A stretch of 64,000 nucleotides of DNA from G963677445 sp963677445 (GTDB lineage Bacteria; Bacteroidota; Ignavibacteria; Ignavibacteriales; Melioribacteraceae), in assembly GCA_963677445.2 (NCBI GenBank), contig CAXXGF010000012.1:28850-92849 (forward strand), in the 5' to 3' direction. The stretch's first letter is position 1; each line of letters begins with the position of its first letter. A model generated the notes under the pieces. That model was given only the letters and a program-made list of their open reading frames with translations, was not told the origin of the DNA and ran no database searches. Below are positions 21,101 to 29,305 of this stretch, in pieces. The position numbers and the translations under genes are program-made.

Positions 21101-21931
21101 GTCGGAGTGTTTAATTATGATTTCCATGTTGATGATATTACAACGGAACCGCCCGGAATTTTCGAAAGCCAGTTTTATGGTTTTGAGGGGACATATTATA
21201 TGCCGGAATATCTGAATTCCGGTAAAGGATACTGGATAAAAACGAGTCAGGCAGGTGAGATATGGTATCCGATGCCGGTGGAAAATAGTAATAAAAAGAA
21301 TATCTCAAAAGTTGATGAACCCGGATATGACTCACGAATTACTATTACCGAGAAGAGCGGACTGTCGCAAAAACTCTATTTAACAGGCAATTCCAAAAAT
21401 GCTGCCTTTTGCCAGCTGCCTCCCGTTCCGCCGGAAGGAGCTTTTGATATACGCTTTAAAAGCGGCAATTACCTTGAATCAATGAATGGCGTCAGGACTG
21501 TTTTAATTAGTTCAGCCTCCTATCCGCTGAAGCTGGCTTTGTCGGGGATTGAGCTGAATATTAAAATTCAACAGGATGAAGTTTTAAGGATTAAAGATGG
21601 CGGTGTTGTGGTGATAAATGATCCATCTGTTAAGGAAATAGAAATTTCGCCGGTTGAATTGCCCTCCGATTTTAAACTGATGCAAAATTATCCCAATCCG
21701 TTTAATCCCTCCACAAAGATTGAGTTCGAACTTCCTGTTCAGACTAAAGTAACATTGCAGGTATTTAATGTGCTGGGTGAGGAAGTGGAAGTGATTTTAA
21801 ACGGAACAGTAAAAGAGGCAGGAAACCATCTTATTGAGTGGGACGCTTCTGAAGTTTCCGCCGGTCTCTATTTTTACCGGCTTGAGACTCCGGAATTTTC
21901 CTCCACCCGAAAGATGGTCCTGTTGAAATAG
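18185..21931 (+). CDS. Large secreted protein with carboxypeptidase-regulatory-like repeats and C-terminal sorting domain
   Basis: 1248 residues behind a strong AGGAGG site. A signal peptide (to about 26) is followed by about six repeats of the carboxypeptidase regulatory/CNA-B type (about 199-738; e.g. VSGMITEPP, FTGQVSDASG, IEGIVVDSLTG, IEGVVTNEFSD). Then come two GWNMISVPV/GWNMVGVFN blocks (from about 897) and a C-terminal domain of about 85 residues starting FKLMQNYPNPFNPSTKIEF. That last domain is the type recognised as a type IX-like secretion/sorting module in FCB bacteria. The protein is probably surface-attached or released. No catalytic domain was recognised, so a structural or adhesive role is inferred. 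It is transcribed alone and ends in a strong terminator. Confidence 0.88.
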   Translation: MKHKYLIFSILIVFFLMPRQYILAAAEQSVHQKIEQAKDKQQLERILRYSDNYSSDIFKSGKAFDFSELDKPTKVENLLINGQNPALLPFGSEVTVTFAFAPGGAIYAKMWIFFDLNDNGIPDEGDYPFYPDPIHMVDGDEDDADGMVNGYYEYHLKNNINEGPPVSGVTGVDMIFVVDDDVYLMTALATVEPIPSNSSVSGMITEPPGVENIVVAAVTPNYDMMYITLTDESGNYSINVPDNTEALYSVMAFDALMILPPGYLPPPAVVVNINGTISGIDFVFGVAQSHFTGQVSDASGAPMEGVLVRARLTEQQGIAPEPYAYSDASGNYNLGVARGRWEIYIDQYFLHNQYLIPYNIEDVFIENGATLEGFDFTLYEAGQTISGNITKDNAPKKNIEVICYNERGHARGISFSNGEYLLNVAGQFNYDVEVPEESVPPGYLPDPFHYENVAAGATGINFNLYLSPTRIEGIVVDSLTGQPIENIYVWAGNETGLQSTQTNEQGYYMIAVPPGTWNVESGGFYWGYFPRHYEVTVIDNPVQVNFMLIPFIPGYVAGMVLNNTGEPPGNGMVAGFKINNGEINHINQTNLNPDGSYMLPMPPGEFIIYASAPGYVGEFYNNQVNPYMANPVIVNEGLTTGDIDFTLDEGGNIEGVVTNEFSDPLGDALVSVYQPETGWPRYEMNTDDQGYYFISGIAEGTYIVKADHWEYQTVWYNQAMHEDEATPVNIIPGSTLSDINFQLPAAMMNFADITVTDASYGREMKTLTFGRHFSAHDGIDEQLGESPLPPPPPLGAFDARFILPTQDASLIDIRFDQEEYVVWTLQFQPGPGGYPMSFYWDPSQLQDGSYYLTDPYGDQIVYINMHETDHYILENTDISMLLIEYNSMVPGHVDVNYGWNMISVPVLANNMNPQMLFPEAASMAFGFQDGYYPVDMMQTGEGYWLKFDSPQSYQLMGFNAAAPVPVEAGWNMVGVFNYDFHVDDITTEPPGIFESQFYGFEGTYYMPEYLNSGKGYWIKTSQAGEIWYPMPVENSNKKNISKVDEPGYDSRITITEKSGLSQKLYLTGNSKNAAFCQLPPVPPEGAFDIRFKSGNYLESMNGVRTVLISSASYPLKLALSGIELNIKIQQDEVLRIKDGGVVVINDPSVKEIEISPVELPSDFKLMQNYPNPFNPSTKIEFELPVQTKVTLQVFNVLGEEVEVILNGTVKEAGNHLIEWDASEVSAGLYFYRLETPEFSSTRKMVLLK

Positions 21932-21936
21932 ATAAC

Positions 21937-21967
21937 GGACCGGCCTGAAAAATGGCCGGTCCTTTTT
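21937..21967 (+). terminator. Rho-independent terminator
   Basis: A perfect nine-base stem GGACCGGCC/GGCCGGTCC with an eight-base loop and a run of five T lies six bases after the stop of the large secreted protein. Confidence 0.92.
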
Positions 21968-22165
21968 AATTATGAATTGAGTTCAGTGTTTAATACTTTT
22001 GCTGTTTTTGGGGCGGGTGTTTCTATAAATGTATTTTTTTTGTTATAGCGAAGTTCTCATCCTTAAATATTCAGGAATGAGGGGCATTTCAAAAGATTTT
22101 TCCGGAATCTTATCATTGTTTTCGGCATCTTATTAATAAACACAGATTATTATTTGGGTGACAAA

Positions 22166-24022
22166 ATGTTAAATCTTCGTAACAACTTTATTATGAGCGC
22201 TGTTAAAACCGGTTATGGCGATTTGGATGGCAATATATCAGACAGGCATATCGCATTCTGGGACAAAAGATCAAAACATGTCGGCGCTGTTATATTTGAA
22301 CCTTTTTATATTGATAAAAAAGTCAGGGAATTACCGACACAGATTGGTATAGACAGCGATGAAAAGATCGAAGGCCTTAAGAAACTTGCCGGAGCGGTTC
22401 AGAAGAATGGAGCTTTAGCGGTCGCTCATATAAATCACCCGGGAAGAATGGCCAATCCTAAATTACCGGGGAATATCTATCTGTCCGCTTCTGACGTGAG
22501 ATGCCCGAATGGAGGTCCGACTCCGACTCCGATGAATAACGATGATATAAAAAATGTTCAGGAGCAGTTTGTAAATGCGGCTCTCAGAGCCGAAAAAGCT
22601 GGATATGACGCAATTGAACTTCAGTTTGGACTGGGATATCTGATCGCCCAGTTCTTAAATCCGGTTACCAACAGGAGGGGAGATCAGTATGGCGGAGGTT
22701 TTGAAAACCGGGCAAGGTTCGGACTTGAGATTCTGAGGAAAATTAAAGAAACTGTAACACTGCCTGTAATAGTAAGAATAAGCGGTGATGAAAAGGCTGA
22801 CGGCGGTTTGACAATGGATGATTCGCTGAATCTTACGAAACTTCTTGAAAATGAGGATATTGCCGCTGTTCATGTGACTTCAGGTAATGTTTGTACAAGT
22901 CCACCCTGGTATTACCAACATCATTTTATCCCGAAAGGTAAAACCTGGGAAATGGCAAAAGTTATTAAGGAAAAGTTTTCTCTGCCTGTTATAACCGTCG
23001 GACAGGTAACCGACAAAGAAGACCTCGATAAAATATTAAACGAAGGATATGCCGACTATATCGCCATCGGAAGAGCGCTAATCGCTGATCCCGATTTCGT
23101 CGGTAAATACCTGGGAAAAGCAGATGGAAATATCAGACCATGCAGCTCATGTCTTACCGGCTGTCTCGGCAGGATCAAAATTGGGAAGGGGCTCCAATGT
23201 GAAATAAATCCTGAAGTCGGTAGGGAGCTGGAACCACTTATACCCGCGAGCGAGCAGAAAAAATACGCGGTGATAGGGGGAGGAATGGCCGGAATGGAAG
23301 CCGCGTTAACTTTAAAACAGCGCGGACACGATGTTACTATCTTTGAGAAAGATAAACTTGGCGGACAGTTTAACCTCGCTCCGCTTCCCTCAGATAAAGG
23401 CTCCCTGCAGAAACAGATTGATTATTTAAAAGGTGAAGTCAAAGAAATACCTGTTGTATATAAAGAAGCAAATGCCGAAGATTTAGTCGGGAAATTTGAC
23501 GGAGCGGTAATAGCCGCCGGATCAATTCCGGTTATTCCTCCAATAACCGGATTAAAGGAATATAAATGGGCTGAAATTCTTTATGAAACAAATATTCCCA
23601 AAGAGAAAAATGTTCTCATTGTCGGAGGGGGATTGATAGGTATTGAAGTGGCGGCAACTCTTATTAATTATGAAAATAAGGTTACCGTAGTTGAAATGCT
23701 CGATGATGTCGCCCGGGATATGGAGATGGTTTCCAAAAAACTTAATCTTGCCAGACTCGAAAAAGGGGATGTGAAAATTCTCACCGGAACAAAAGTTACC
23801 AGGGTGGAGCAAAAAGAAGTATTTGTGTCAGATAGTAATAATGATGAAAGAAAACTTGGTGATTTTGATATTATTGTTATTGCCGCCGGAATGAGGCCGG
23901 AAAGATCTTTGATGAAAGAACTGGAAGGAAAAATTCCCTTGTATCCCGTAGGTGATTCAAATGAAGTTGGTGATGTGGTATCAGCAATACAAAGCGCGTG
24001 GTTTACAGCAAAGGAGCTATAA
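22166..24022 (+). CDS. Old Yellow Enzyme-type NADH:flavin oxidoreductase (2,4-dienoyl-CoA reductase-like)
   Basis: 618 residues from the ATG at 22166; GGGTG lies about eight bases upstream, and an in-frame TTG at 22154 is less likely. Residues 1-320 form the FMN-binding barrel (AHINHPGRM, AGYDAIELQFGLGYLIAQFLNP, NRRGDQYGG). A [4Fe-4S] motif CSSCLTGC plus a later C follows at about 325. The C-terminal half has two Rossmann motifs, VIGGGMAGMEAA at about 370 and IVGGGLIGIEVAA at about 483, for FAD and NAD(P)H. Family members reduce 2,4-dienoyl-CoA, 2-enoates or trimethylamine-type substrates. The thioesterase directly downstream favours an acyl-CoA-like substrate, but this is inference. Confidence 0.9.
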   Translation: MLNLRNNFIMSAVKTGYGDLDGNISDRHIAFWDKRSKHVGAVIFEPFYIDKKVRELPTQIGIDSDEKIEGLKKLAGAVQKNGALAVAHINHPGRMANPKLPGNIYLSASDVRCPNGGPTPTPMNNDDIKNVQEQFVNAALRAEKAGYDAIELQFGLGYLIAQFLNPVTNRRGDQYGGGFENRARFGLEILRKIKETVTLPVIVRISGDEKADGGLTMDDSLNLTKLLENEDIAAVHVTSGNVCTSPPWYYQHHFIPKGKTWEMAKVIKEKFSLPVITVGQVTDKEDLDKILNEGYADYIAIGRALIADPDFVGKYLGKADGNIRPCSSCLTGCLGRIKIGKGLQCEINPEVGRELEPLIPASEQKKYAVIGGGMAGMEAALTLKQRGHDVTIFEKDKLGGQFNLAPLPSDKGSLQKQIDYLKGEVKEIPVVYKEANAEDLVGKFDGAVIAAGSIPVIPPITGLKEYKWAEILYETNIPKEKNVLIVGGGLIGIEVAATLINYENKVTVVEMLDDVARDMEMVSKKLNLARLEKGDVKILTGTKVTRVEQKEVFVSDSNNDERKLGDFDIIVIAAGMRPERSLMKELEGKIPLYPVGDSNEVGDVVSAIQSAWFTAKEL

Positions 24023-24502
24023 ATGAATGATGAAGAAAATATTTTAGCGGTGCAGGATTTTTATCCTGAAGAACTAAGCCACTGTTACGGCTGCGGCAGG
24101 CTGAATGAACATGGGCATCAGATAAAAAGTTACGCGGATGGTGATGAGACCTTTGCCGAATATCAGCCAAAAAAATTTCATACGGCGATTCCGGGATATG
24201 TTTATGGCGGCCTGATAGCCTCGTTAATTGACTGCCATGGAACCGGCACCGCGGCAATCGCGGCTTATAGAAATGAAGGTCGCGATTATGATAGCGATCC
24301 CCCTTTCAGGTTTGTTACCGCAAATCTGAATGTTGACTATCTTAAGCCGACTCCGCTCGGGCCGCCCATTAAAATGAAAGGAAAAGCTGTTGAGATCAAA
24401 GGACGCAAAGTTGTTGTGGAAATTGAGCTCACTGTGGAAGATATTGTCTGCGCGCGCGGTAGAGTTGTCGCCGTGCAGATGCCTGAAAATATGTTAAAAT
24501 AA
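24023..24502 (+). CDS. Hotdog-fold thioesterase (PaaI-like)
   Basis: 159 residues. The ATG follows the previous stop with no gap and uses the AAGGAG site inside the upstream gene's last codons. The N-terminal HCYGCG and the hotdog signature GYVYGGLIASLIDCHGTGTAA, with a later FVTANLNVDYLKPTPLG, are typical of PaaI-type acyl-CoA thioesterases. The catalytic acidic residue is plausibly the D in LIDCHG. It would hydrolyse an acyl-CoA thioester, probably connected to the reductase encoded just before it. The substrate is unknown. Confidence 0.85.
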   Translation: MNDEENILAVQDFYPEELSHCYGCGRLNEHGHQIKSYADGDETFAEYQPKKFHTAIPGYVYGGLIASLIDCHGTGTAAIAAYRNEGRDYDSDPPFRFVTANLNVDYLKPTPLGPPIKMKGKAVEIKGRKVVVEIELTVEDIVCARGRVVAVQMPENMLK

Positions 24503-24520
24503 TTATTTAGTGAGGTAACT

Positions 24521-24874
24521 GTGTTATTGGTAATTTCGGTCGAAAATAATTCGATGTCAGCAGATGTAAGCAAACGTTTTGGTCATGCAAACTATTATCT
24601 GCTCTATGATACAGAAAAAAAGAGTTCCGAATACAGGCAGGACCTGTCGGAAGGACATAATCATAATATTATAGATGAGCTTATATCGCTCGGAGTTAAA
24701 TCGTTTATCGGAGGCAATATAGGTCCCCACGCTTTTGGAAAAATTCTGGAAGGAGGGGCTGACTTTTATCTCGCGAGAAAATTATCCGCTTCTGAGGCTG
24801 TGGAGAGGTTTCTTTCCGGGAACCTTAAAAAGCTTGAAGAGCCAACGGTCAAGAAGAGCATCGGGCATCATTGA
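24521..24874 (+). CDS. NifX/NifB-type dinitrogenase cofactor-family protein
   Basis: 117 residues starting from a GTG at 24521 with GTGAGG six bases upstream. The fold signature is VSKRFGHANYYLLYD in the first third and IGGNIGPHAFGKILEGG in the middle, as in the small NifX/NafY/NifB C-terminal family (Nitro_FeMo-Co). Stand-alone members occur in non-fixers and bind iron-sulfur or molybdenum-type clusters. No nif genes lie in the window. It is 18 bases after the thioesterase, so it is likely the third gene of one operon with the Fe-S flavoenzyme. Confidence 0.85.
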   Translation: MLLVISVENNSMSADVSKRFGHANYYLLYDTEKKSSEYRQDLSEGHNHNIIDELISLGVKSFIGGNIGPHAFGKILEGGADFYLARKLSASEAVERFLSGNLKKLEEPTVKKSIGHH

Positions 24875-25245
24875 AATGAGCTGATATTTTCTAAGCTGGT
24901 CAAGCTGGAATTAAAAGGAAATTCAGAAAAAAAGTCGTACTCGTATACATAAACTGGCTAAACAAGAAGTAACAGGTAATTGAGTAACTCGAAGAAAGTT
25001 CTCCCCCGTTAATGAAGAAAAAACACTTCATTGCCACCACCTCTGCCACAGGCATCCCTTTGGGGCGAAGGGGGGAATTTGTAACCACATCTGAACAATA
25101 GGAATATACCCCGCCGGCCCCAGAGGGATGTTCCATGAGTACGAGCAGGACTCGTCTTTATTAACTTACACAATTCAATATTCTGCCATTTAAAGCAAGA
25201 ATATTTAAGTTGCTTAATTCCTCATTCCTCATTAAGCCATAAAGA
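24875..25245. other. Convergent gap with hairpin and dispersed repeats
   Basis: 371 bases between convergent genes with no coding signal. It contains the hairpin repeat at 25001-25039 and a segment from about 25132 (TTCCATGAGTACGAG ... ATTCAATATTCTGCCATT) that also occurs at about 17824-17893. No clear terminator was seen. Confidence 0.5.
25001..25039 (-). repeat. AATGAAG/CTTCATT hairpin repeat, copy 1
   Basis: The reverse complement reads TGGCAATGAAG, a short loop, CTTCATTAACGGGGGAG. It matches 49091-49127 apart from the loop and one stem-flank base. The seven-base stem is conserved in both copies. Confidence 0.6.
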
Positions 25246-25884
25246 TTAACGGCATACAACAAGCATATCCTCACACTTTGTAATTTTTTCCTCGGTGAGT
25301 CCTTTTTCGAGCATATTCTTATAAAGTTCCTGAGCATCCTTAAGTGGAATATTGCCGCTTAAAGTTTCCTCAAGAATTCCGTCGCATGATTTATCAATAA
25401 AGAGGGAGATAATTGGCATTTCCTTATCTTTTTCAGTAATTCTGAATTTGTTGAAAGGAATGGCGTCGCCGGGCTGAAAAGTTTTTATTTCAAGATTATA
25501 CTTTGTGAGGGAACAGCAATAAGTATGATTGGCCGGTTCGGTTTCCTCGAGAAGGTTCTCACTTGCCAGCAGAGCCAGACCGTAGTCGTAAATTATCTGG
25601 GCTTCATCCATATCTGCTTCACCCAGCATTATATCATCAATAATCCGGTCCCTGTCATAGTCCGCTGCGTAAAACTTTTTGCAGAGCAGCTCGTTCCTCG
25701 GTTCTACATCTTTTGCCTGGTAAATTGATCTGATCTTATATGTATCACCCTGGAAGTCAAATTTGAAAGTTGATACTTTGTCGGCGCATTCGTTTCCTGA
25801 GCAGCCGGCAAGAAATGAAAATAATATTGCGATGATAATAGAAAAAAACGCAATATTGACTCTGTTTTTATTTTTGTTCCTCAT
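25246..25884 (-). CDS. Lipoprotein of unknown function
   Basis: 212 residues, start ATG at 25884 with AGGAG upstream. A signal sequence ends in a lipobox (FLAGC), so the mature protein is probably lipid-anchored. The rest is acidic and has a repeated local pattern: LLCKKFYAADYDRDRIIDD...DEAQIIYDYGLALL and PIISLFIDKSCDGILEE...KDAQELYKNMLEKGL. Both parts combine a D-rich turn with a helix, as in two related halves. I do not recognise the family. It is monocistronic, between two convergent or divergent neighbours. Confidence 0.75.
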   Translation of the reverse strand: MRNKNKNRVNIAFFSIIIAILFSFLAGCSGNECADKVSTFKFDFQGDTYKIRSIYQAKDVEPRNELLCKKFYAADYDRDRIIDDIMLGEADMDEAQIIYDYGLALLASENLLEETEPANHTYCCSLTKYNLEIKTFQPGDAIPFNKFRITEKDKEMPIISLFIDKSCDGILEETLSGNIPLKDAQELYKNMLEKGLTEEKITKCEDMLVVCR

Positions 25885-26209
25885 TTTAACATCTCCTGTT
25901 TTTACCGATTCAGTTGAAAAATGATTGATGAATCACGCACAACAATGTTCAGGTTGTATGGAGATCGGGGAGGAAAATATTCAATAGCCGAGAATGCTGA
26001 TTCAGGCAGATGCCGGGATATTTTTTTATTTTTCCCTACACTGTCAACTATATAATAATAAAGAGTTTTAGTTATGTCAAGTCAAAACGGAAGGGGGGAT
26101 AAAAAAATCAAATTCATGAACCAATAAAGTATAATTATAAAAAAAATTGTGCAACCTCTTTCATTTCTCATTTTTTTTCGATAATTAGCTGAATGAATCT
26201 TCATTATCT
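25885..26209. other. AT-rich divergent gap
   Basis: 325 bases between the lipoprotein and the TPR kinase. No repeat copy, RNA gene or coding frame was seen. A TATCTTTG motif at 26206-26213 resembles the Bacteroidota -7 promoter element and sits at the start of the kinase gene. Confidence 0.4.
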
Positions 26210-28555
26210 TTGGCTAAATTGAAAAAAACTTTTATAAATATTATCATCCCGGTAATAATGTTCTTCCATTTTCCGGGGGTAACTGATCTATACTCGCAAA
26301 ATTCCGCCGATGACTCTATCCTGAATAAATTATACCAGACAGCCTCGGAATCATCTGTAGAGCAGATAATTGCCTTTACAAAAGACTTGCCAGACAGCGC
26401 TAATAAAAGGAAGTATAAGATCCTTTCTGAGGCATTAAGACTTTGTGAGAAGAACAACTTTATTAAACTTAAAGCTGATGTTCTTCTTGAAAGGGGAATA
26501 ATTTTATATCGACTTAACAGATATGAGGAAGCCCGTGATAATTACCTGCTTTCTCTCGATATATACCGCGCCGCGAATGATTCAAACGGTTTGAGGAACG
26601 CTTTTGAAGATTTGGGCTATTGTTATGACCGGTTGGGCAATAATGACAGCGCGATTCATGCCTTTACAAGCGACCTGGAAATATCGGAGAAAATGGGAAA
26701 TGACTCGACCAAATCGATAGCTTATACCAACCTGGGGCATTTTGCCTGGAGAAACGGAGATTTTTCCAATGCGCTGGATTATTTTGAACAGGCGCTTGAA
26801 ATCAGAGAACAATATGGTATGAAAGAAGAGATTGCCTCATCGTTGAACAGTATCGGCTCAGTCTACTGGAAAAGGGGCAATTATGGCAAATCACTTGGCT
26901 ATTTTATCCGCTCCATGAGAATCAGGGAAGATCTGAATGATACCCTGGGAATGGTGATATCGGGGAATAATATCGGAATCGTATTTCAGAAACTTCAATA
27001 TTTTGAAAAGGCGGAAGACTATTTCAAAAAAGCGCTGAGTACCTCGACCAACGCGAAATACAAATTTGGTGAAAGTTATTCATATTACAATCTTGGACAG
27101 CTCGCGAAAGAACAGGATGATATCAGGAAAGCAATAAGTTATTTTTCAGGATCATTCGCTATTTCGGCTAAAATATCACGGCTCAATTTGAAAATGATGA
27201 CCGAGATACATCTTGGCGAATGTTATGAATGCCTGGGTGAATTTGAACTGGCGAAGGATTATTATTCTTCAGCCGACAGACAGGCGGTTAAATATTCAGA
27301 TGAATTTGTGGAAGCTGAAGCCAAAAGCAAATTAGCCGGTCTTCTTCTAAAACAAAGAGCGGATATTAATGATATAATTCTTCCTCTCTCCAGAAGTAAC
27401 GAGATAGCCACTGAACAAAACCTTCGCGAAATTAAAGCTGAAAATCATAATTTGTATTACAAATTATATTCAAGGGAAGGTTTAACCCGGGAAGCATTGG
27501 ATAATTATAAAAAATATAAAGATATCAGGGATGATATACTTGATGAAAACCTGATGAATAATCTCACAAATATGGTAGTGAAGTTCGAAATTGAAAAGAC
27601 TGAAAGTGAGAACAGGCTGCTAAGGAAAGAAAAGGAACTTCAGCAGGCTGAAATTGAAAAACAAAAAAACCTCAGAAATTTCGGACTTATCATAGCATTC
27701 CTTGGCCTTTTGTTTGTCATTATTCTTGTGATATTTTACAGAAATAAAATCAGGCAGTCAAATGAAATTGCCGCGAAAAAAAATGAGGTGGAAAAACTTA
27801 ACAGCACATTATCTGAAAAAAATGAGGAACTGAAATACAGCAACAATACAAAGGATAAACTGTTTTCTGTAATTTCACATGATCTTCGTAATCCGGCAGG
27901 TGTCGTTCACAATTATTGCCAGCTTCTTGATCAGGAGGTGACTAACTTATCGAAAGATGAGATTAAAGATATCTCATCAGCGCTGACGAAAGCCACCGAT
28001 TCAATCATGGTGCTTATTTACAATCTTCTCGACTGGTCCAGAAGTCAACTTGGGCACATGAAACCAAATTTTGAAAAGATTCCGGTAACAGCGTTATTCG
28101 AAAGTGTTATCAGGACCTACAGCAATTACGCCCAGATGAAATCAATCTCACTGATGAATAATCTCCGGGAGGAAAAATATATCTATGGTGATATGAATAT
28201 GATTGATACGATAATGAGAAACCTTATCACCAATTCGATAAAATTTACCCGTACCGGGGGAAAAGTAACCATTGACGCAATATCAGATGGTGATTTCTGC
28301 ATTTTATCTGTCAGTGATGATGGCATTGGAATGAGTGAGGAATTGAGTAAAAGCCTTTTTAATTCGGATAGCAATTATTCCACAGATGGAACATCGAAGG
28401 AAAAAGGCACCGGTCTCGGATTGATGCTCTGCAGAGAATTTGTTAAACTCAACGGGGGAAAGATTGGTGTGGAAAGCCAGCCCGGTAAAGGCAGCCGGTT
28501 CTGGTTTACTGTCCCCATGGCGAAAAAAGAGGCCGTTCATCTGGGAAGGAAGTAA
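26210..28555 (+). CDS. TPR-repeat histidine kinase
   Basis: 781 residues. After a signal peptide, about eight TPR repeats (about 60-420; e.g. AYTNLGHFAWRNGDFSNALDYFEQALEI), a coiled coil and one membrane helix (about 493-513) lead to a second coiled coil. HisKA follows with the histidine in SHDLRNP (about 555), then HATPase (NSIKFT, DDGIGM, GTGLGLMLC). It has no receiver or PAS domain. This layout, common in Bacteroidota, places the TPR sensor in the periplasm. The start is uncertain: TTG at 26210 or TTG at 26219, and neither has a ribosome site. No cognate regulator lies next to it. Confidence 0.87.
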   Translation: MAKLKKTFINIIIPVIMFFHFPGVTDLYSQNSADDSILNKLYQTASESSVEQIIAFTKDLPDSANKRKYKILSEALRLCEKNNFIKLKADVLLERGIILYRLNRYEEARDNYLLSLDIYRAANDSNGLRNAFEDLGYCYDRLGNNDSAIHAFTSDLEISEKMGNDSTKSIAYTNLGHFAWRNGDFSNALDYFEQALEIREQYGMKEEIASSLNSIGSVYWKRGNYGKSLGYFIRSMRIREDLNDTLGMVISGNNIGIVFQKLQYFEKAEDYFKKALSTSTNAKYKFGESYSYYNLGQLAKEQDDIRKAISYFSGSFAISAKISRLNLKMMTEIHLGECYECLGEFELAKDYYSSADRQAVKYSDEFVEAEAKSKLAGLLLKQRADINDIILPLSRSNEIATEQNLREIKAENHNLYYKLYSREGLTREALDNYKKYKDIRDDILDENLMNNLTNMVVKFEIEKTESENRLLRKEKELQQAEIEKQKNLRNFGLIIAFLGLLFVIILVIFYRNKIRQSNEIAAKKNEVEKLNSTLSEKNEELKYSNNTKDKLFSVISHDLRNPAGVVHNYCQLLDQEVTNLSKDEIKDISSALTKATDSIMVLIYNLLDWSRSQLGHMKPNFEKIPVTALFESVIRTYSNYAQMKSISLMNNLREEKYIYGDMNMIDTIMRNLITNSIKFTRTGGKVTIDAISDGDFCILSVSDDGIGMSEELSKSLFNSDSNYSTDGTSKEKGTGLGLMLCREFVKLNGGKIGVESQPGKGSRFWFTVPMAKKEAVHLGRK

Positions 28556-28679
28556 GTTTATTTGCCATTCCCTAAGCCGACCGGGCGAGAACCAAAAGGA
28601 ATAGAAAAGAAATTTTTAATATTATAATCGTAAACTGGCGGACAGAATTACCCGGTAAATTGATGGTTAAATAAAATTT

Positions 28680-28717
28680 TGCCATTTTGCGTAGAATTTA
28701 ACTGCTTACGGAATAAG
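28680..28717 (+). repeat. Copy of the TTTTGCGTAGAATTT intergenic repeat
   Basis: It reads GCCATTTTGCGTAGAATTTA followed by ACTGCTTACGGAATAAG and is the clearest copy on this strand. It abuts a REP-like hairpin. Confidence 0.75.
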
Positions 28718-28890
28718 CGACTCCGAATGGAGTCGAATATGATTAGCCCCGGATGCAATCCTGTGGTTTTATCAGACATTTTACAAGCTGCGACGCTGAA
28801 GGCGTCGAATATTAACAACCCATAATAAATGATATCTGAAGGATAATATTTTATCTGAAGAGAAGAATTATATTCGACCCATTCAGGGTC
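28718..28890 (+). repeat. Cluster of REP-like palindromes
   Basis: CGACTCC-gaat-GGAGTCG (28718-28735), CGACGC-tgaag-GCGTCG (28791-28807) and GACCC-attca-GGGTC (28876-28890). The first two are followed by AATAT, and the first also by ATTAGCCCCGG. Stems differ in sequence but keep complementarity, so the hairpin is conserved rather than the bases. Confidence 0.65.
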
Positions 28891-29082
28891 TTGTTTCATG
28901 TTTTTATCTTTACCCCGGGCAGCTCTCTTCATTCGCCGCACGGGGTAATTGATCTTGAATCTCATTCGGGATTCTTTTTCATGAGGACTTAAAATAGTAG
29001 TAAAATATTATGGGAAATCAAAGGATGCCCCGCCACTGGTTTCGACTCCGCTTAACCACCGGTTCATTGATCGTAAAGACTT

Positions 29083-29120
29083 TGCCATTCTGGGTAGAGC
29101 TTGACTGCTTATGGAATAAG
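29083..29120 (+). repeat. Copy of the TTTTGCGTAGAATTT intergenic repeat (diverged)
   Basis: GCCATTCTGGGTAGAGCTTG followed by ACTGCTTATGGAATAAG, with several substitutions from the copy at 28680. Confidence 0.6.
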
Positions 29121-29305
29121 CTTACCAGGCCAGAAAAAAATTGGAAATCCAAATAATAATTCTCCTCGTACTCGTCTTTTCCAAGACGCCCAGGTAATTC
29201 GGGAACGAGGAGGATTTATTCTCAACAGTATATTTCCCGAGTGCGAGAAAGATTTTTATTTTCTGCCATTTATTGTGGGAGGTTGGTTGGTAATGTCCCA
29301 AAAAA

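Larger units (their letters stand above)
28556..29305. other. Repeat-rich gap without genes
   Basis: 750 bases between convergent genes. It holds two copies of the TTTTGCGTAGAATTT repeat (28680-28717 and 29083-29120), at least three REP-like hairpins (28718-28735, 28791-28807, 28876-28890) and a GTACTCGTCTTTTCCAAGACG segment near 29166. Frames in it show no protein-like composition. Confidence 0.55.

Noticed and set aside
28718..28807. Palindromes read as regulator binding sites
   Set aside because: They lie between convergent gene ends, not in a promoter region, and belong to a repeat family.
28640..29120. CRISPR array
   Set aside because: The repeats are few, irregularly spaced, diverged and in several families; no cas genes are in the window.
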